NCBI GenBank assembly: GCA_037140715.1 | Contig: JBAXDX010000063.1 | Location: 1-16,638 of the forward strand | Source of the DNA: JAUZPB01 sp037140715 | GTDB taxonomy: Bacteria > Bacteroidota > Ignavibacteria > Ignavibacteriales > SURF-24 | Direction: 5' to 3' | DNA: 16,638 nucleotides | Shown: positions 1-7,591 of the stretch, one piece after another | Numbering within the stretch: the first letter of the stretch is position 1 | How the letters are laid out: each line of letters begins with the position of its first letter | Program-made: the position numbers and the translations under genes | Notes under the pieces: model-generated | Database searches by the model: none | Seen by the model: the letters and a program-made list of their open reading frames with translations, nothing else | What the model was told of the DNA's origin: nothing

Positions 1-52
1 TGACACGAACGAAACAAAAATCCACACACACCACGCGTTAACCTGACAGCAT

Positions 53-68
53 TGCACGGGGCCGTGCA
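53..68. repeat. GC-rich perfect inverted repeat ahead of the first ORF
   Basis: TGCACGG and CCGTGCA are perfect 7-bp arms separated by GG. The site ends 49 bases before the GTG at 118. As RNA it could fold as a 6-bp stem with a 4-nt loop. No T-run follows, so it does not look like an intrinsic terminator; an operator or the remains of an upstream signal are both possible. No reading frame enters convincingly from the left edge: all three forward frames stop within about 50 bases. Confidence 0.4.
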
Positions 69-117
69 TCTTCACGCGGGGCATTTATCCATTTCATAAA
101 ACAGGAAACAGCAGACT

Positions 118-450
118 GTGTTAGAAATAATTCTGAATATATATCTTATCATCAATGACGGATTGATTGCCGCCTTCAAAGTCAGGTCTTACGAGATGGA
201 AGGTGGAGATGATAATAAAATTGAGTTTCTAAAGCGCCATGCCCGCGAGGATTTCTCTTCGGCATATCATTTCGATGCTCCTCAGAATAAGGAAGGGGAA
301 TTTATGACGTATAAGAAATTCTCAAAGCTCGAGAAGCAGGGGATGCAGTATCAGTTATTTGAAGAGATATTCCAGAGTTTTAAGCTTCCTGAAAATCCGC
401 TTATATGTGTTACTCCTGTAGTTGACGGTGAGATGTTAAGTCAGTATTAG
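118..450 (+). CDS. Small hypothetical protein, unrecognised
   Basis: Predicted protein of 110 residues from GTG 118, with an AGGA 11 bases upstream. I do not recognise the family. An ATG at 196 gives an 84-residue alternative that drops a hydrophobic start (LEIILNIYLIINDGLIAAF). From residue 27 on the protein is polar and charged, rich in E, K, F and Q, with no Cys cluster and no lipobox, so a small soluble protein is the simplest reading if the ATG is used. If the GTG is used, the N-terminus could be a weak membrane-associating helix. Codon use resembles the neighbours (many AAG, GAG, CAG, TAT), which supports real coding. It ends 85 bases before transketolase on the same strand, but that gene has its own promoter-like box, so the two need not be co-transcribed. 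Confidence 0.5.
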   Translation: MLEIILNIYLIINDGLIAAFKVRSYEMEGGDDNKIEFLKRHAREDFSSAYHFDAPQNKEGEFMTYKKFSKLEKQGMQYQLFEEIFQSFKLPENPLICVTPVVDGEMLSQY

Positions 451-495
451 TCTTATTAAATCTCCGCCGCTTATCGTTTTCACAAATATTATACT

Positions 496-503
496 TATAT
501 TTG
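496..503 (+). promoter_or_regulatory. Bacteroidetes-type -7 promoter box for tkt
   Basis: TATATTTG matches the TAnnTTTG -7 consensus of Bacteroidetes sigma factors at all fixed positions. A T-rich stretch at 477-480 (TTTT) could act as the -33 region, although the 15-base gap is somewhat short. Transcription would start near 508-511, leaving a leader of about 25 bases before the GTG at 536. The spacer is AT-rich. The match is by eye. Confidence 0.5.
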
Positions 504-535
504 CAGCAATAAATTTCAGAACAAGCGAGGTAAAT

Positions 536-2560
536 GTGTCCGATAAGATGAAAAATCCTGACAATCTTTGTATCAATACGATTAGATTTCTTGCCGTTGA
601 CGGCGTGCAAAAAGCAAACTCAGGACATCCTGGTATGCCGATGGGGTGCGCACCCATAGCCTATATGCTCTACACAAAGTTAATGAAACATAACCCGTCC
701 AATCCAAAATGGTTTAACCGTGACCGCTTTGTGCTTTCGGCAGGACACGGCAGTATGCTTTTATACAGCGTGCTTCACCTGACAGGTTATAACATTTCAA
801 TGGACGACCTGAAGCAGTTCAGGCAGTGGGGCAGCCTGACTCCGGGGCATCCTGAATCGCATCTTACTCCCGGCGTTGAAGCGACTACAGGTCCTTTAGG
901 TCAGGGTATCGCTAACTCGGTAGGAATGGCGATAGCTCAGGAATATCTCGCATCAAAGTTCAACAAAGACGATATTAAACTTCTCGACCATTATATATAC
1001 TCAATCGCCGGAGACGGCTGTCTGATGGAAGGTATCTCGCATGAGGCCGCATCGCTTGCAGGTCATCTGAAGCTTGGCAGGATTATTCTTTTCTACGACA
1101 ATAATAATATTACAATCGATGGGAATACTTCGCTTGCATATTCAGATGATGTTCCCAAAAGATTTGAAGCCTACAACTGGCAGGTGCTGTTTGTCAGCGA
1201 TGTTAATGATATCAGCCAGATTGAAAAGGCTGTCGCGGAAGCAAAAAGGGTAACAGACAAACCGGCTATAATTATTACAAATACGCATATCGGCTACGGC
1301 AGTCCGAACAGGCAGGATAAGTCAGGTGCGCACGGCTCGCCTCTTGGTGAAGATGAAGTAAAACTTACGAAGAAAAACCTTGGCTGGCCGGAAGATGAGA
1401 AGTTTTATATTCCTCAGGAAGCGGCGGATTATTTCAGCCGGGTTAAGGCAAAAGGGGAAGAGCTTGAGAAAGAGTGGAAAGCCATTGCAGATAAGTATGC
1501 TGAAGAATATCCGGCGGAAGCCAGAATGTTTTTAAGTGTTATGAACGGTGAGTATGGCGGGGAATGGAAGAACAATCTGCCAAAGTTTGGCGCGGACATA
1601 AAGAAAATGGCGACAAGAACAGCTTCAGGCAATGTAATAAATGCAATTGCTCCGTTTCTGCCCGGACTTATCGGCGGCAGTGCCGATCTGGCTCCGTCAA
1701 ATAATACTTATATGAAAGATTATTCTGCTTTTACGGCATCAGACAGAGGGGGACGCAACTTTCATTTCGGAGTAAGAGAACATGGTATGGCCGGTGTGCT
1801 TAACGGAATGGCTTATTATGGTGGCTTAATCCCATTTGGAGGAACGTTCCTGGTATTCAGCGATTATCTTCGTCCGTCTTTAAGAATCGGATGCCTTGCA
1901 GCTCTGCGTCCGATATATATATTTACGCATGACAGCATTGGTTTGGGCGAAGACGGCCCGACTCATCAGGCTGTTGAACATCTTGCTTCGCTTAGAGCAA
2001 TACCGGGGCTGCTTGTGCTGCGTCCGGCTGATGCGAACGAAACGTCCGTTGCATGGAAAGCTGCTATCGAACATAAGGGAAGTCCGGCGCTTCTGATACT
2101 TACGCGTCAGGATTTGCCTGTTATTGATCAGGAAAAATATAACAGCGCTGAAGGTCTCTTAAAAGGCGCGTACATTCTTCAGGATACAGATGGAAAGCCC
2201 GATGTAATCCTTATGGCTTCAGGTAGCGAGGTTCCGCTTATACTTAAAGCCGCCGATGAACTTGCCGCGCAGGGTGTGAAAGCCCGCGTTGTTAGTTTCC
2301 CGAGCTGGGAGTTGTTTGAAAAGCAGACACAGGAATACAGGAACTCAGTATTCCCGCCTGAAGTAAAGGCACGCGTAGCAGTTGAAGCCGCCGTTAAGAC
2401 AGGCTGGCATAAATACGCCGGCAATAAAGGCGAGATAATTGGCATGGATAGCTATGGCGCATCGGCTCCCGCTGGCGTGCTTATGGAAAAATATGGTTTT
2501 ACTGTGGCAAATGTTGTTGATAAGGCAAAGCTTTCCATGTCAAAGAAGAGTTGCTGTTAA
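536..2560 (+). CDS. tkt: Transketolase
   Basis: Full-length 674-residue transketolase, a cytosolic thiamine-diphosphate enzyme. It moves two-carbon ketol units between sugar phosphates in the non-oxidative pentose phosphate pathway. The cofactor motif starts with GDG at 159-161 and ends with the Asn run at 189-191. Conserved histidines align by context with the E. coli enzyme: H31 (SGHPGMPMG), H71 (AGHGSML), H105 (PGHPE), H266 (GAHGSPLG), H466 and H478 (HDSIGLGEDGPTHQ). The catalytic Glu is E415 in VREHGM. The C-terminal regulatory domain is complete and the protein ends KKSCC. GTG 536 is preferred because GAGG (527-530) sits 5 bases upstream; ATG 548 is the alternative. Length is normal for the family (about 660-680). 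Confidence 0.97.
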   Translation: MSDKMKNPDNLCINTIRFLAVDGVQKANSGHPGMPMGCAPIAYMLYTKLMKHNPSNPKWFNRDRFVLSAGHGSMLLYSVLHLTGYNISMDDLKQFRQWGSLTPGHPESHLTPGVEATTGPLGQGIANSVGMAIAQEYLASKFNKDDIKLLDHYIYSIAGDGCLMEGISHEAASLAGHLKLGRIILFYDNNNITIDGNTSLAYSDDVPKRFEAYNWQVLFVSDVNDISQIEKAVAEAKRVTDKPAIIITNTHIGYGSPNRQDKSGAHGSPLGEDEVKLTKKNLGWPEDEKFYIPQEAADYFSRVKAKGEELEKEWKAIADKYAEEYPAEARMFLSVMNGEYGGEWKNNLPKFGADIKKMATRTASGNVINAIAPFLPGLIGGSADLAPSNNTYMKDYSAFTASDRGGRNFHFGVREHGMAGVLNGMAYYGGLIPFGGTFLVFSDYLRPSLRIGCLAALRPIYIFTHDSIGLGEDGPTHQAVEHLASLRAIPGLLVLRPADANETSVAWKAAIEHKGSPALLILTRQDLPVIDQEKYNSAEGLLKGAYILQDTDGKPDVILMASGSEVPLILKAADELAAQGVKARVVSFPSWELFEKQTQEYRNSVFPPEVKARVAVEAAVKTGWHKYAGNKGEIIGMDSYGASAPAGVLMEKYGFTVANVVDKAKLSMSKKSCC

Positions 2561-2588
2561 GGCAGCTGGCATCGTTATAGATTATCGC

Positions 2589-2651
2589 TCGGAACCCAAA
2601 AATATCGGTTCAGAACTGATAAATATCAGCTCAGAACCCAAAAATATCTGA
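2589..2651. repeat. Array of three 21-bp imperfect tandem repeats (array A)
   Basis: Three adjacent 21-base units lie at 2589-2609, 2610-2630 and 2631-2651. They share the pattern TC(G/A)GAAC then A-rich then AAATATC. Units 1 and 3 are closest (both contain GAACCCAAAAATATC). The unit junction around 2612 is a dyad, TATCGGTTC-A-GAACTGATA (2603-2621), with nine pairs including one G.T wobble. Unit 2 also holds CTGATA-AA-TATCAG (2616-2629), nested between GTTCAG (2608-2613) and CTGAAC (2649-2654). It begins 28 bases after the tkt stop. A structured 3' end or a small dispersed repeat is possible; no clear T-run terminator follows. Confidence 0.7.
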
Positions 2652-2705
2652 ACTGTGATTCTGATGATTTATATGACAACGCAGTCAGAATGGAATGAAT
2701 CATTT

Positions 2706-2737
2706 AATCATAACTCTGACATTTTTGCGTAACATGA
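2706..2737 (+). repeat. 32-nt element, copy 1 (upstream of the DedA gene)
   Basis: A 32-base stretch containing CTCTGACA and GCGTAACATGA matches 14672-14703 at 28 of 32 positions without gaps. Both copies also carry an extra ATCAT 8-9 bases upstream of the ATCAT inside the element. Copy 1 ends 23 bases before the likely DedA start at 2761. It overlaps the possible N-terminal extension of the DedA frame, but the changes between copies do not favour coding: three codons in that frame differ in amino acid. It could be a promoter or regulator site, or a small dispersed repeat; the sequence does not decide. Confidence 0.6.
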
Positions 2738-2760
2738 GTAAGTTAATCCCGCTATATTAT

Positions 2761-3423
2761 ATGGAGCAGTTATTGGAAACAATTAAATATTTTATCGACC
2801 TTTTTATGCATCTTGACGTCCATCTCGGCAACATTATTGCCGGGTATGGAATAGTAACCTATGTGATTTTATTCGTTGTGATATTTGCCGAGACAGGACT
2901 CATTGTTACGCCATTTCTGCCGGGGGATTCGCTGCTTTTTGCCTGCGGAGCCTTTGCCGCAACCGGTTCGTTTAATCTTTCGATACTTTTACTAATACTT
3001 TCAGTTGCTGCTATTGCCGGCGATACGCTTAACTACTGGGTTGGCGGTTATTTCGGACTAAAGTTATTTACTCAGAAGAGGATAAGGTTTTTGAAAAAAG
3101 AGCATCTGGAGCGCACTCATCAGTTTTATGAAAAACATGGAGGCAAAACAATTATCATTGCGCGGTTTATCCCGATTATCAGAACATTCGCGCCATTTGT
3201 AGCCGGCATCGGCAGTATGTCGTATGGTAAATTTATCAGCTATAATATATTTGGCGGACTGCTTTGGGTAATCCTCTTTACATGCGCGGGTTATTTCTTT
3301 GGCAACCTTCCATTTGTTAAAAGCAACTTCTCTCTTGTAATTGTTGCTATAATAATTATTTCAGTCATACCCGGAGTTGTTGAGTATATGAAACACAGAG
3401 CAGCCGTAAAAGCCAAAGGCTGA
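2761..3423 (+). CDS. DedA-family inner-membrane protein
   Basis: DedA/SNARE-associated family protein of 220 residues with several hydrophobic segments. Family members act in the cytoplasmic membrane; some move undecaprenyl phosphate or phospholipid between leaflets and support proton-motive-force homeostasis. Hallmarks are FLPGDSLLF at 52-60 after a first membrane region (28-50), and ARFIPIIRTFAPFVAG at 134-149, including the conserved basic and proline residues of the re-entrant helix. Further hydrophobic helices lie at 73-89, 160-181 and 190-207. ATG 2761 fits E. coli DedA/YqjA homologues best. The frame is open back to ATG 2695, but those 22 residues cover the 32-nt element that also occurs in noncoding DNA. 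No strong ribosome site is visible. The acyl-CoA ligase follows after 60 bases. The substrate cannot be read from the sequence. Confidence 0.92.
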   Translation: MEQLLETIKYFIDLFMHLDVHLGNIIAGYGIVTYVILFVVIFAETGLIVTPFLPGDSLLFACGAFAATGSFNLSILLLILSVAAIAGDTLNYWVGGYFGLKLFTQKRIRFLKKEHLERTHQFYEKHGGKTIIIARFIPIIRTFAPFVAGIGSMSYGKFISYNIFGGLLWVILFTCAGYFFGNLPFVKSNFSLVIVAIIIISVIPGVVEYMKHRAAVKAKG

Positions 3424-3483
3424 GTGGTCAGATATATAATTCACAAAAAATATTATCATACCCTGCAATTTTAGAGAACTTTC

Positions 3484-5307
3484 ATGAGTGTAATTAGAAA
3501 ATTCAAGACAATAGCCGAACTTTTTCTAATGCTTACCGATGAATTCGGCAAGACGACAGATAAGCCGTTGATGAAATATAAATCAGGCGGACAGTTTGTT
3601 GACATTTCATATCAGAAATTTGGCGAAGAGACGGAGCTTTTTGCCTTAGGTCTTGCGGCGCTCAATGTGAAGACGGGGGGTAAGATTGCCATTATTTCAG
3701 AAAACCGCCCTGAATGGGTTTTTGCCGATATGGCCTGCCTTTCTCTTGGTGCGGTAGATGTCCCGATTTATCCGTCAGTTACATCCGAGTCGGTTGAGTT
3801 TATGCTGAAGGATTCTGAATCCATTGGCGTTATTTGTTCTAATAAGTTTCAGCTGAATAAGATAATTAAGATAAGGGCTAATTGTAAGAACCTGAAATTT
3901 ATTATCGTTATGAATGAAAAAGACTCGGCGGACTCAGCCCCTGATATTTATACATTTAAGGAAGTGCAGCAGAGGGGAGAAGTTTATAAAAAGAACAATC
4001 CGTTTTATCTTAAAGAACGCATTAAAGCCTGCCGTGAAAATGATCTGTGTACCATCATATATACCTCCGGCACTACGGGCGTGCCCAAAGGTGTAATGCT
4101 GACAAATAAGAATATCATCTCGAATATTTTAGGGGCGTCCGAGGTAATCCCGTTTAACCATACAGATACATTTCTGTCGTTCCTGCCTTTATGTCATATC
4201 TTTGAGCGTATGGCTGGTTATTATACGGCATTTTCTTCAGGCGCAACGGTTGCTTATGCTGAAAGCATAGAATCCGTAGCCCAGAATATGATTGAGATAA
4301 AACCAACTATCCTTACCGCTGTGCCGCGGCTGTTCGAAAGAATGTACAGCAAGATAAATAAGACCGTTGAAAGCCAGTCAGAACAAAAACAGCGGATATT
4401 TAACTGGGCAATTGAAATTGGCAGGCAGTATGTTGATGCTAAGAAAGCCGACAGGATGACCATTGGTCTTTTGCTAAAGCACAAAGCTGCCGATAAGCTG
4501 GTATTAAATAAACTGCGCGAAAAGACAGGCGGCAGATTAAGATTTTTTGTCTCAGGCGGTGCGATTCTTCCGCGCGAGCTGGGTGAGTTTTTTGAGGCGA
4601 TTGGAATTATTATCATTGATGGATACGGACTGACGGAGTCCTCGCCGGTAATTGCTGCAAACAGACTGGATGATTACAAGTTTGGCTCAGTCGGTAAGCC
4701 TTTCCCCGGTGTAGAGATTAAGATTGCCCAGGACGGAGAGATACTTGCCCGTGGCCCGAATATAATGCAGGGCTACTTTAATAATAAGAAGGAAACCAAT
4801 GCCGCACTTAAAGACGGCTGGCTGCATACTGGCGATATCGGGATGTTTGATTCCGATGGCTTTCTTGTAATTACTGACAGGAAGAAGCATCTGTTCAAGA
4901 CATCGGGCGGGAAATATATTGCTCCCACTCCGATTGAGAACCTTTTCCTTGGAAGCAGGTATATCGATCAGTTTGTGCTTATCGGTGACAGGAGGATGTT
5001 CCTAAGCGCTCTTATCGTGCCCGATTTTGAAGCTATAAAGGAATATGCCGACTCTAATAATATCCCTTATCAGACTGTGGAAGACCTGACTAACAGCAAT
5101 GAAATTTATCAGATAATTGAGAAGGACCTTGAACGCCTCCAGAGGCGGCTTGCAAATTTTGAGAGGGTCAGGAAGTTTATATTGCTGGATAAACCTTTTA
5201 CGCTTGAATCAGGCGAAGTTACTCCGACATTAAAACTTAAGAGGAAGATAATTGAAGAACGCTATAATAATCTGATAGATGAAATGTATCAGAGGCTTGA
5301 TAAATAA
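3484..5307 (+). CDS. Long-chain fatty-acid--CoA ligase (AMP-forming)
   Basis: ANL-superfamily adenylating enzyme of 607 residues. It activates fatty acid with ATP to acyl-AMP and then makes acyl-CoA for lipid synthesis or beta-oxidation. Core motifs in order: the phosphate-binding YTSGTTGVPKG at 193-203, LPLCHIFER at 234-242, DGYGLTESSP at 379-388, WLHTGD at 446-451 with its Asp contacting the ribose, DRKKHLFKTSGGKYIAP at 465-481 for the domain hinge, and PTLKLKRK at 581-588 near the C-terminal catalytic Lys. The insert and LKRK-type ending match the long-chain (ACSL-like, FAA1/FadD15-type) branch rather than acetyl-CoA synthetase. No signal peptide or membrane helix is visible. It lies between the DedA gene and metG with gaps of 60 and 36 bases, so co-transcription is plausible. 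Chain-length preference is not readable. Confidence 0.93.
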   Translation: MSVIRKFKTIAELFLMLTDEFGKTTDKPLMKYKSGGQFVDISYQKFGEETELFALGLAALNVKTGGKIAIISENRPEWVFADMACLSLGAVDVPIYPSVTSESVEFMLKDSESIGVICSNKFQLNKIIKIRANCKNLKFIIVMNEKDSADSAPDIYTFKEVQQRGEVYKKNNPFYLKERIKACRENDLCTIIYTSGTTGVPKGVMLTNKNIISNILGASEVIPFNHTDTFLSFLPLCHIFERMAGYYTAFSSGATVAYAESIESVAQNMIEIKPTILTAVPRLFERMYSKINKTVESQSEQKQRIFNWAIEIGRQYVDAKKADRMTIGLLLKHKAADKLVLNKLREKTGGRLRFFVSGGAILPRELGEFFEAIGIIIIDGYGLTESSPVIAANRLDDYKFGSVGKPFPGVEIKIAQDGEILARGPNIMQGYFNNKKETNAALKDGWLHTGDIGMFDSDGFLVITDRKKHLFKTSGGKYIAPTPIENLFLGSRYIDQFVLIGDRRMFLSALIVPDFEAIKEYADSNNIPYQTVEDLTNSNEIYQIIEKDLERLQRRLANFERVRKFILLDKPFTLESGEVTPTLKLKRKIIEERYNNLIDEMYQRLDK

Positions 5308-5343
5308 AATGAAATGTAATGCAATAAAACCCGGGAAAGAAAG

Positions 5344-7392
5344 TTGAATAAAGAAAAAATTTTGATTACGTCTGCATTGCCTTACGCCAATGGTCCGATA
5401 CATCTCGGGCACCTGAGCGGGGCGTATCTGCCGGCTGATATTTATGCGCGTTACAAGCGGTTAAACGGCGATGATGTTATTTATGTCTGCGGCTCGGATG
5501 AGCATGGTGTGCCTATTACTATTACAGCTGATAAGGAGGGCGTTAAACCGGTTCAGATAATTGACAGATACCATAATATTAATAAGCGGGCATTCGAACA
5601 GTTCGGGATGAGCTTTGATGTTTATTCAAGAACAAGTCTGCCACTGCACCATGAAACCTCAAAAGAGTTCTTTCTGAATTTTTATAATCAGGGAATTTTG
5701 AATGAGAAGAAAACAATGCAGTTTTATGACGAGAAGGCAAAGATGTTTCTGCCCGACCGCTACGTTGAGGGAACGTGTCCTAACTGTGGAAACGAGCAGG
5801 CAAGAAGCGATGAATGCGAAAACTGCGGCGCTTTGTATAATCCGTCTGATTTGAAAAATCCTAAGAGTAAGATAACCGGCGAGACTCCGCTGTTAAAGGA
5901 AACTTCGCATTACTTTTTTCCGCTTGGAAAGTATCAGCCGAGGCTTGAAAAGTATATAGATGAGATGAATAAAACTTTTGGATGGAAGGAGAACGTGCTT
6001 CAATACTGCCGCGGCTGGTTTAAAGACGGACTTCAGGACCGCGCCGTTACGCGTGACCTTGACTGGGGTGTGCAGGTGCCGCTCGATGGTGTGCATGGTA
6101 AAGTTCTTTATGTATGGTTTGAGGCGGTCTTAGGTTACATATCGGCGACTAAGGAATTATCCGAAAAGCGCGGCGATAAAGAACTGTGGAAAAGCTACTG
6201 GCAGGACCCGAAAACCAGGTATATCGCCTTCATTGGCAAAGATAATATTGTATTTCACACGATAGTTTTCCCTGCAATGCTTATGGCCTGGAACGATGTC
6301 AGCGAACATAAATTCGTACTGCCTCAGAATGTCCCGGCAAATGAGTTTCTTAATTTCGAAGGGAAAAAATTCTCAAAGAGCAGGAACTGGGGCATTGATG
6401 CGATAGATTTTCTTAACCTTTTTTCGGCTGATTCTCTGCGCTATTGTCTTGCCGCTAATCTGCCGGAGAACCGTGATACTGATTTTTACTGGAAGGAATT
6501 CCAGGCAAGAAATAATAGTGAGCTTGCCGATATTTTAGGTAATTTTGTCAACAGAACGTTTACGTTCGCTCATAAGCATTTCGAAGGTCAGGTGCCTCAG
6601 CCGGGCACGCTTAAACCGATTGACGAAGAAATGATTCAACTGTTAAAAGATTACCCGCGCAGGACAGCCGGCTTATTCGAGCGCTTTAAGTTAAAGGACG
6701 GAGTAAGCGAAATAATGAATCTCGCACGCGCCGGCAATAAATATTTTAATGACTCGGAACCATGGAAATCCGTTAAAACTTCCAAAGAGGACTGCGCCAC
6801 AACTATTAATATTTGTCTTCAGACAATTTATACGCTTGCAGAACTGTTTTCACCGGTGATTCCCTTTGCATCTGAAAAAATATTTAAGTTACTGAACGCG
6901 GAGCCGACAACCTGGCTTGATGCAGGTAATTTACATCTTGAGGCGGGTCATAAACTCAGTCAGCCTGAAATACTCTTTACTAAAATTGAGGATAAGCAAA
7001 TGGATGAACAGACATCGAAGCTGGGACAGACCGAAGAAGCAAACCGGATACCTGTGGAAAAGTTTGAAGAGATAACGATTGACGATTTTCTAAAGGTACA
7101 GCTTCGTGTAGCCGAGATTAAAACGGCGGAGCGCGTTCCCAAAAGTGATAAGTTGCTGAAGCTAAAGGTCTCAATTGGCTTCGAAGAGCGTCAGGTTATT
7201 GCCGGTATCGGTAAAAGTTTTCAGCCGGAAGAGCTGCCAGGTAAAAAGATTGTTATGGTCGCTAACCTTAAACCCGCTAAACTTATGGGACTTGAATCTC
7301 AGGGAATGATACTTGCCCTTGAAGGAGCTGACGGCAGGCTTAATCTTCTTCAGGCTGATGCCACCATAAAACCCGGCACAAGAGCTAAGTAG
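5344..7392 (+). CDS. metG: Methionyl-tRNA synthetase with C-terminal tRNA-binding domain
   Basis: Class I aminoacyl-tRNA synthetase of 682 residues that charges tRNA-Met with methionine in the cytosol. The N-terminal Rossmann fold carries the HIGH-type motif HLGH at 20-23. A zinc knuckle has C145, C148, C158 and C161. The KMSKS-type loop is KFSKS at 342-346. The helical anticodon-binding domain covers roughly 390-540. Residues about 578-682 form the EMAPII/Arc1p-like tRNA-binding and dimerisation domain (LRVAEI, KLLKLKV, GKKIVMVANL, GLESQGMILA). Length fits the long bacterial form. The start must be TTG 5344: nearby upstream ATGs are out of frame and stop at once, and a purine-rich GGGAAAGAAAG precedes it directly. 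A 21-bp repeat array lies just downstream. Confidence 0.97.
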   Translation: MNKEKILITSALPYANGPIHLGHLSGAYLPADIYARYKRLNGDDVIYVCGSDEHGVPITITADKEGVKPVQIIDRYHNINKRAFEQFGMSFDVYSRTSLPLHHETSKEFFLNFYNQGILNEKKTMQFYDEKAKMFLPDRYVEGTCPNCGNEQARSDECENCGALYNPSDLKNPKSKITGETPLLKETSHYFFPLGKYQPRLEKYIDEMNKTFGWKENVLQYCRGWFKDGLQDRAVTRDLDWGVQVPLDGVHGKVLYVWFEAVLGYISATKELSEKRGDKELWKSYWQDPKTRYIAFIGKDNIVFHTIVFPAMLMAWNDVSEHKFVLPQNVPANEFLNFEGKKFSKSRNWGIDAIDFLNLFSADSLRYCLAANLPENRDTDFYWKEFQARNNSELADILGNFVNRTFTFAHKHFEGQVPQPGTLKPIDEEMIQLLKDYPRRTAGLFERFKLKDGVSEIMNLARAGNKYFNDSEPWKSVKTSKEDCATTINICLQTIYTLAELFSPVIPFASEKIFKLLNAEPTTWLDAGNLHLEAGHKLSQPEILFTKIEDKQMDEQTSKLGQTEEANRIPVEKFEEITIDDFLKVQLRVAEIKTAERVPKSDKLLKLKVSIGFEERQVIAGIGKSFQPEELPGKKIVMVANLKPAKLMGLESQGMILALEGADGRLNLLQADATIKPGTRAK

Positions 7393-7441
7393 ATTTAGGA
7401 TACGGCAGGGTCAGACGAGACTCTCCAGGTATCACGCGCGT

Positions 7442-7504
7442 GGTTCTCTGAGAACCAAACGCGGTTCTCTGAGAGTCAAATGCCTGTCTCTGAGGCAGAG
7501 GGGA
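7442..7504. repeat. Array of three 21-bp palindromic tandem repeats (array B)
   Basis: Units lie at 7442-7462, 7463-7483 and 7484-7504. Each starts with a 15-base dyad around CTCTGAG: GGTTCTCTGAGAACC, GGTTCTCTGAGAGTC and CTGTCTCTGAGGCAG. The arms differ between units, yet all can pair over 7 positions if G.U pairs are allowed; the third unit changes three pairs on both sides at once. With a 3-nt loop, six pairs can form in RNA. A weaker fourth unit may lie at 7419-7439 (12 of 21 positions match unit 1). The array starts 49 bases after the metG stop and has no T-run behind it. The 21-base period and the GGTTC/GAAC core are shared with array A. Confidence 0.7.
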
Positions 7505-7591
7505 ATCCTCAATCTGTTGTCCGGGTTGTATCATGATTAACAAAAGCGGATGTCCGTTATTCAGAAAATGTTTAGAATAAGGAAGTTTATT

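Noticed and set aside
410..657. Two overlapping minus-strand ORFs across the tkt start
   Set aside because: They cover the tkt promoter and N-terminal coding sequence and have no ribosome site or family signature.
2589..2651. CRISPR array in either 21-bp repeat block
   Set aside because: The repeats are directly adjacent with no spacers, imperfect, and there are no cas genes; array B (7442-7504) fails for the same reasons.
4254..4616. 120-residue minus-strand ORF
   Set aside because: Antisense to conserved acyl-CoA ligase motifs; no independent support.
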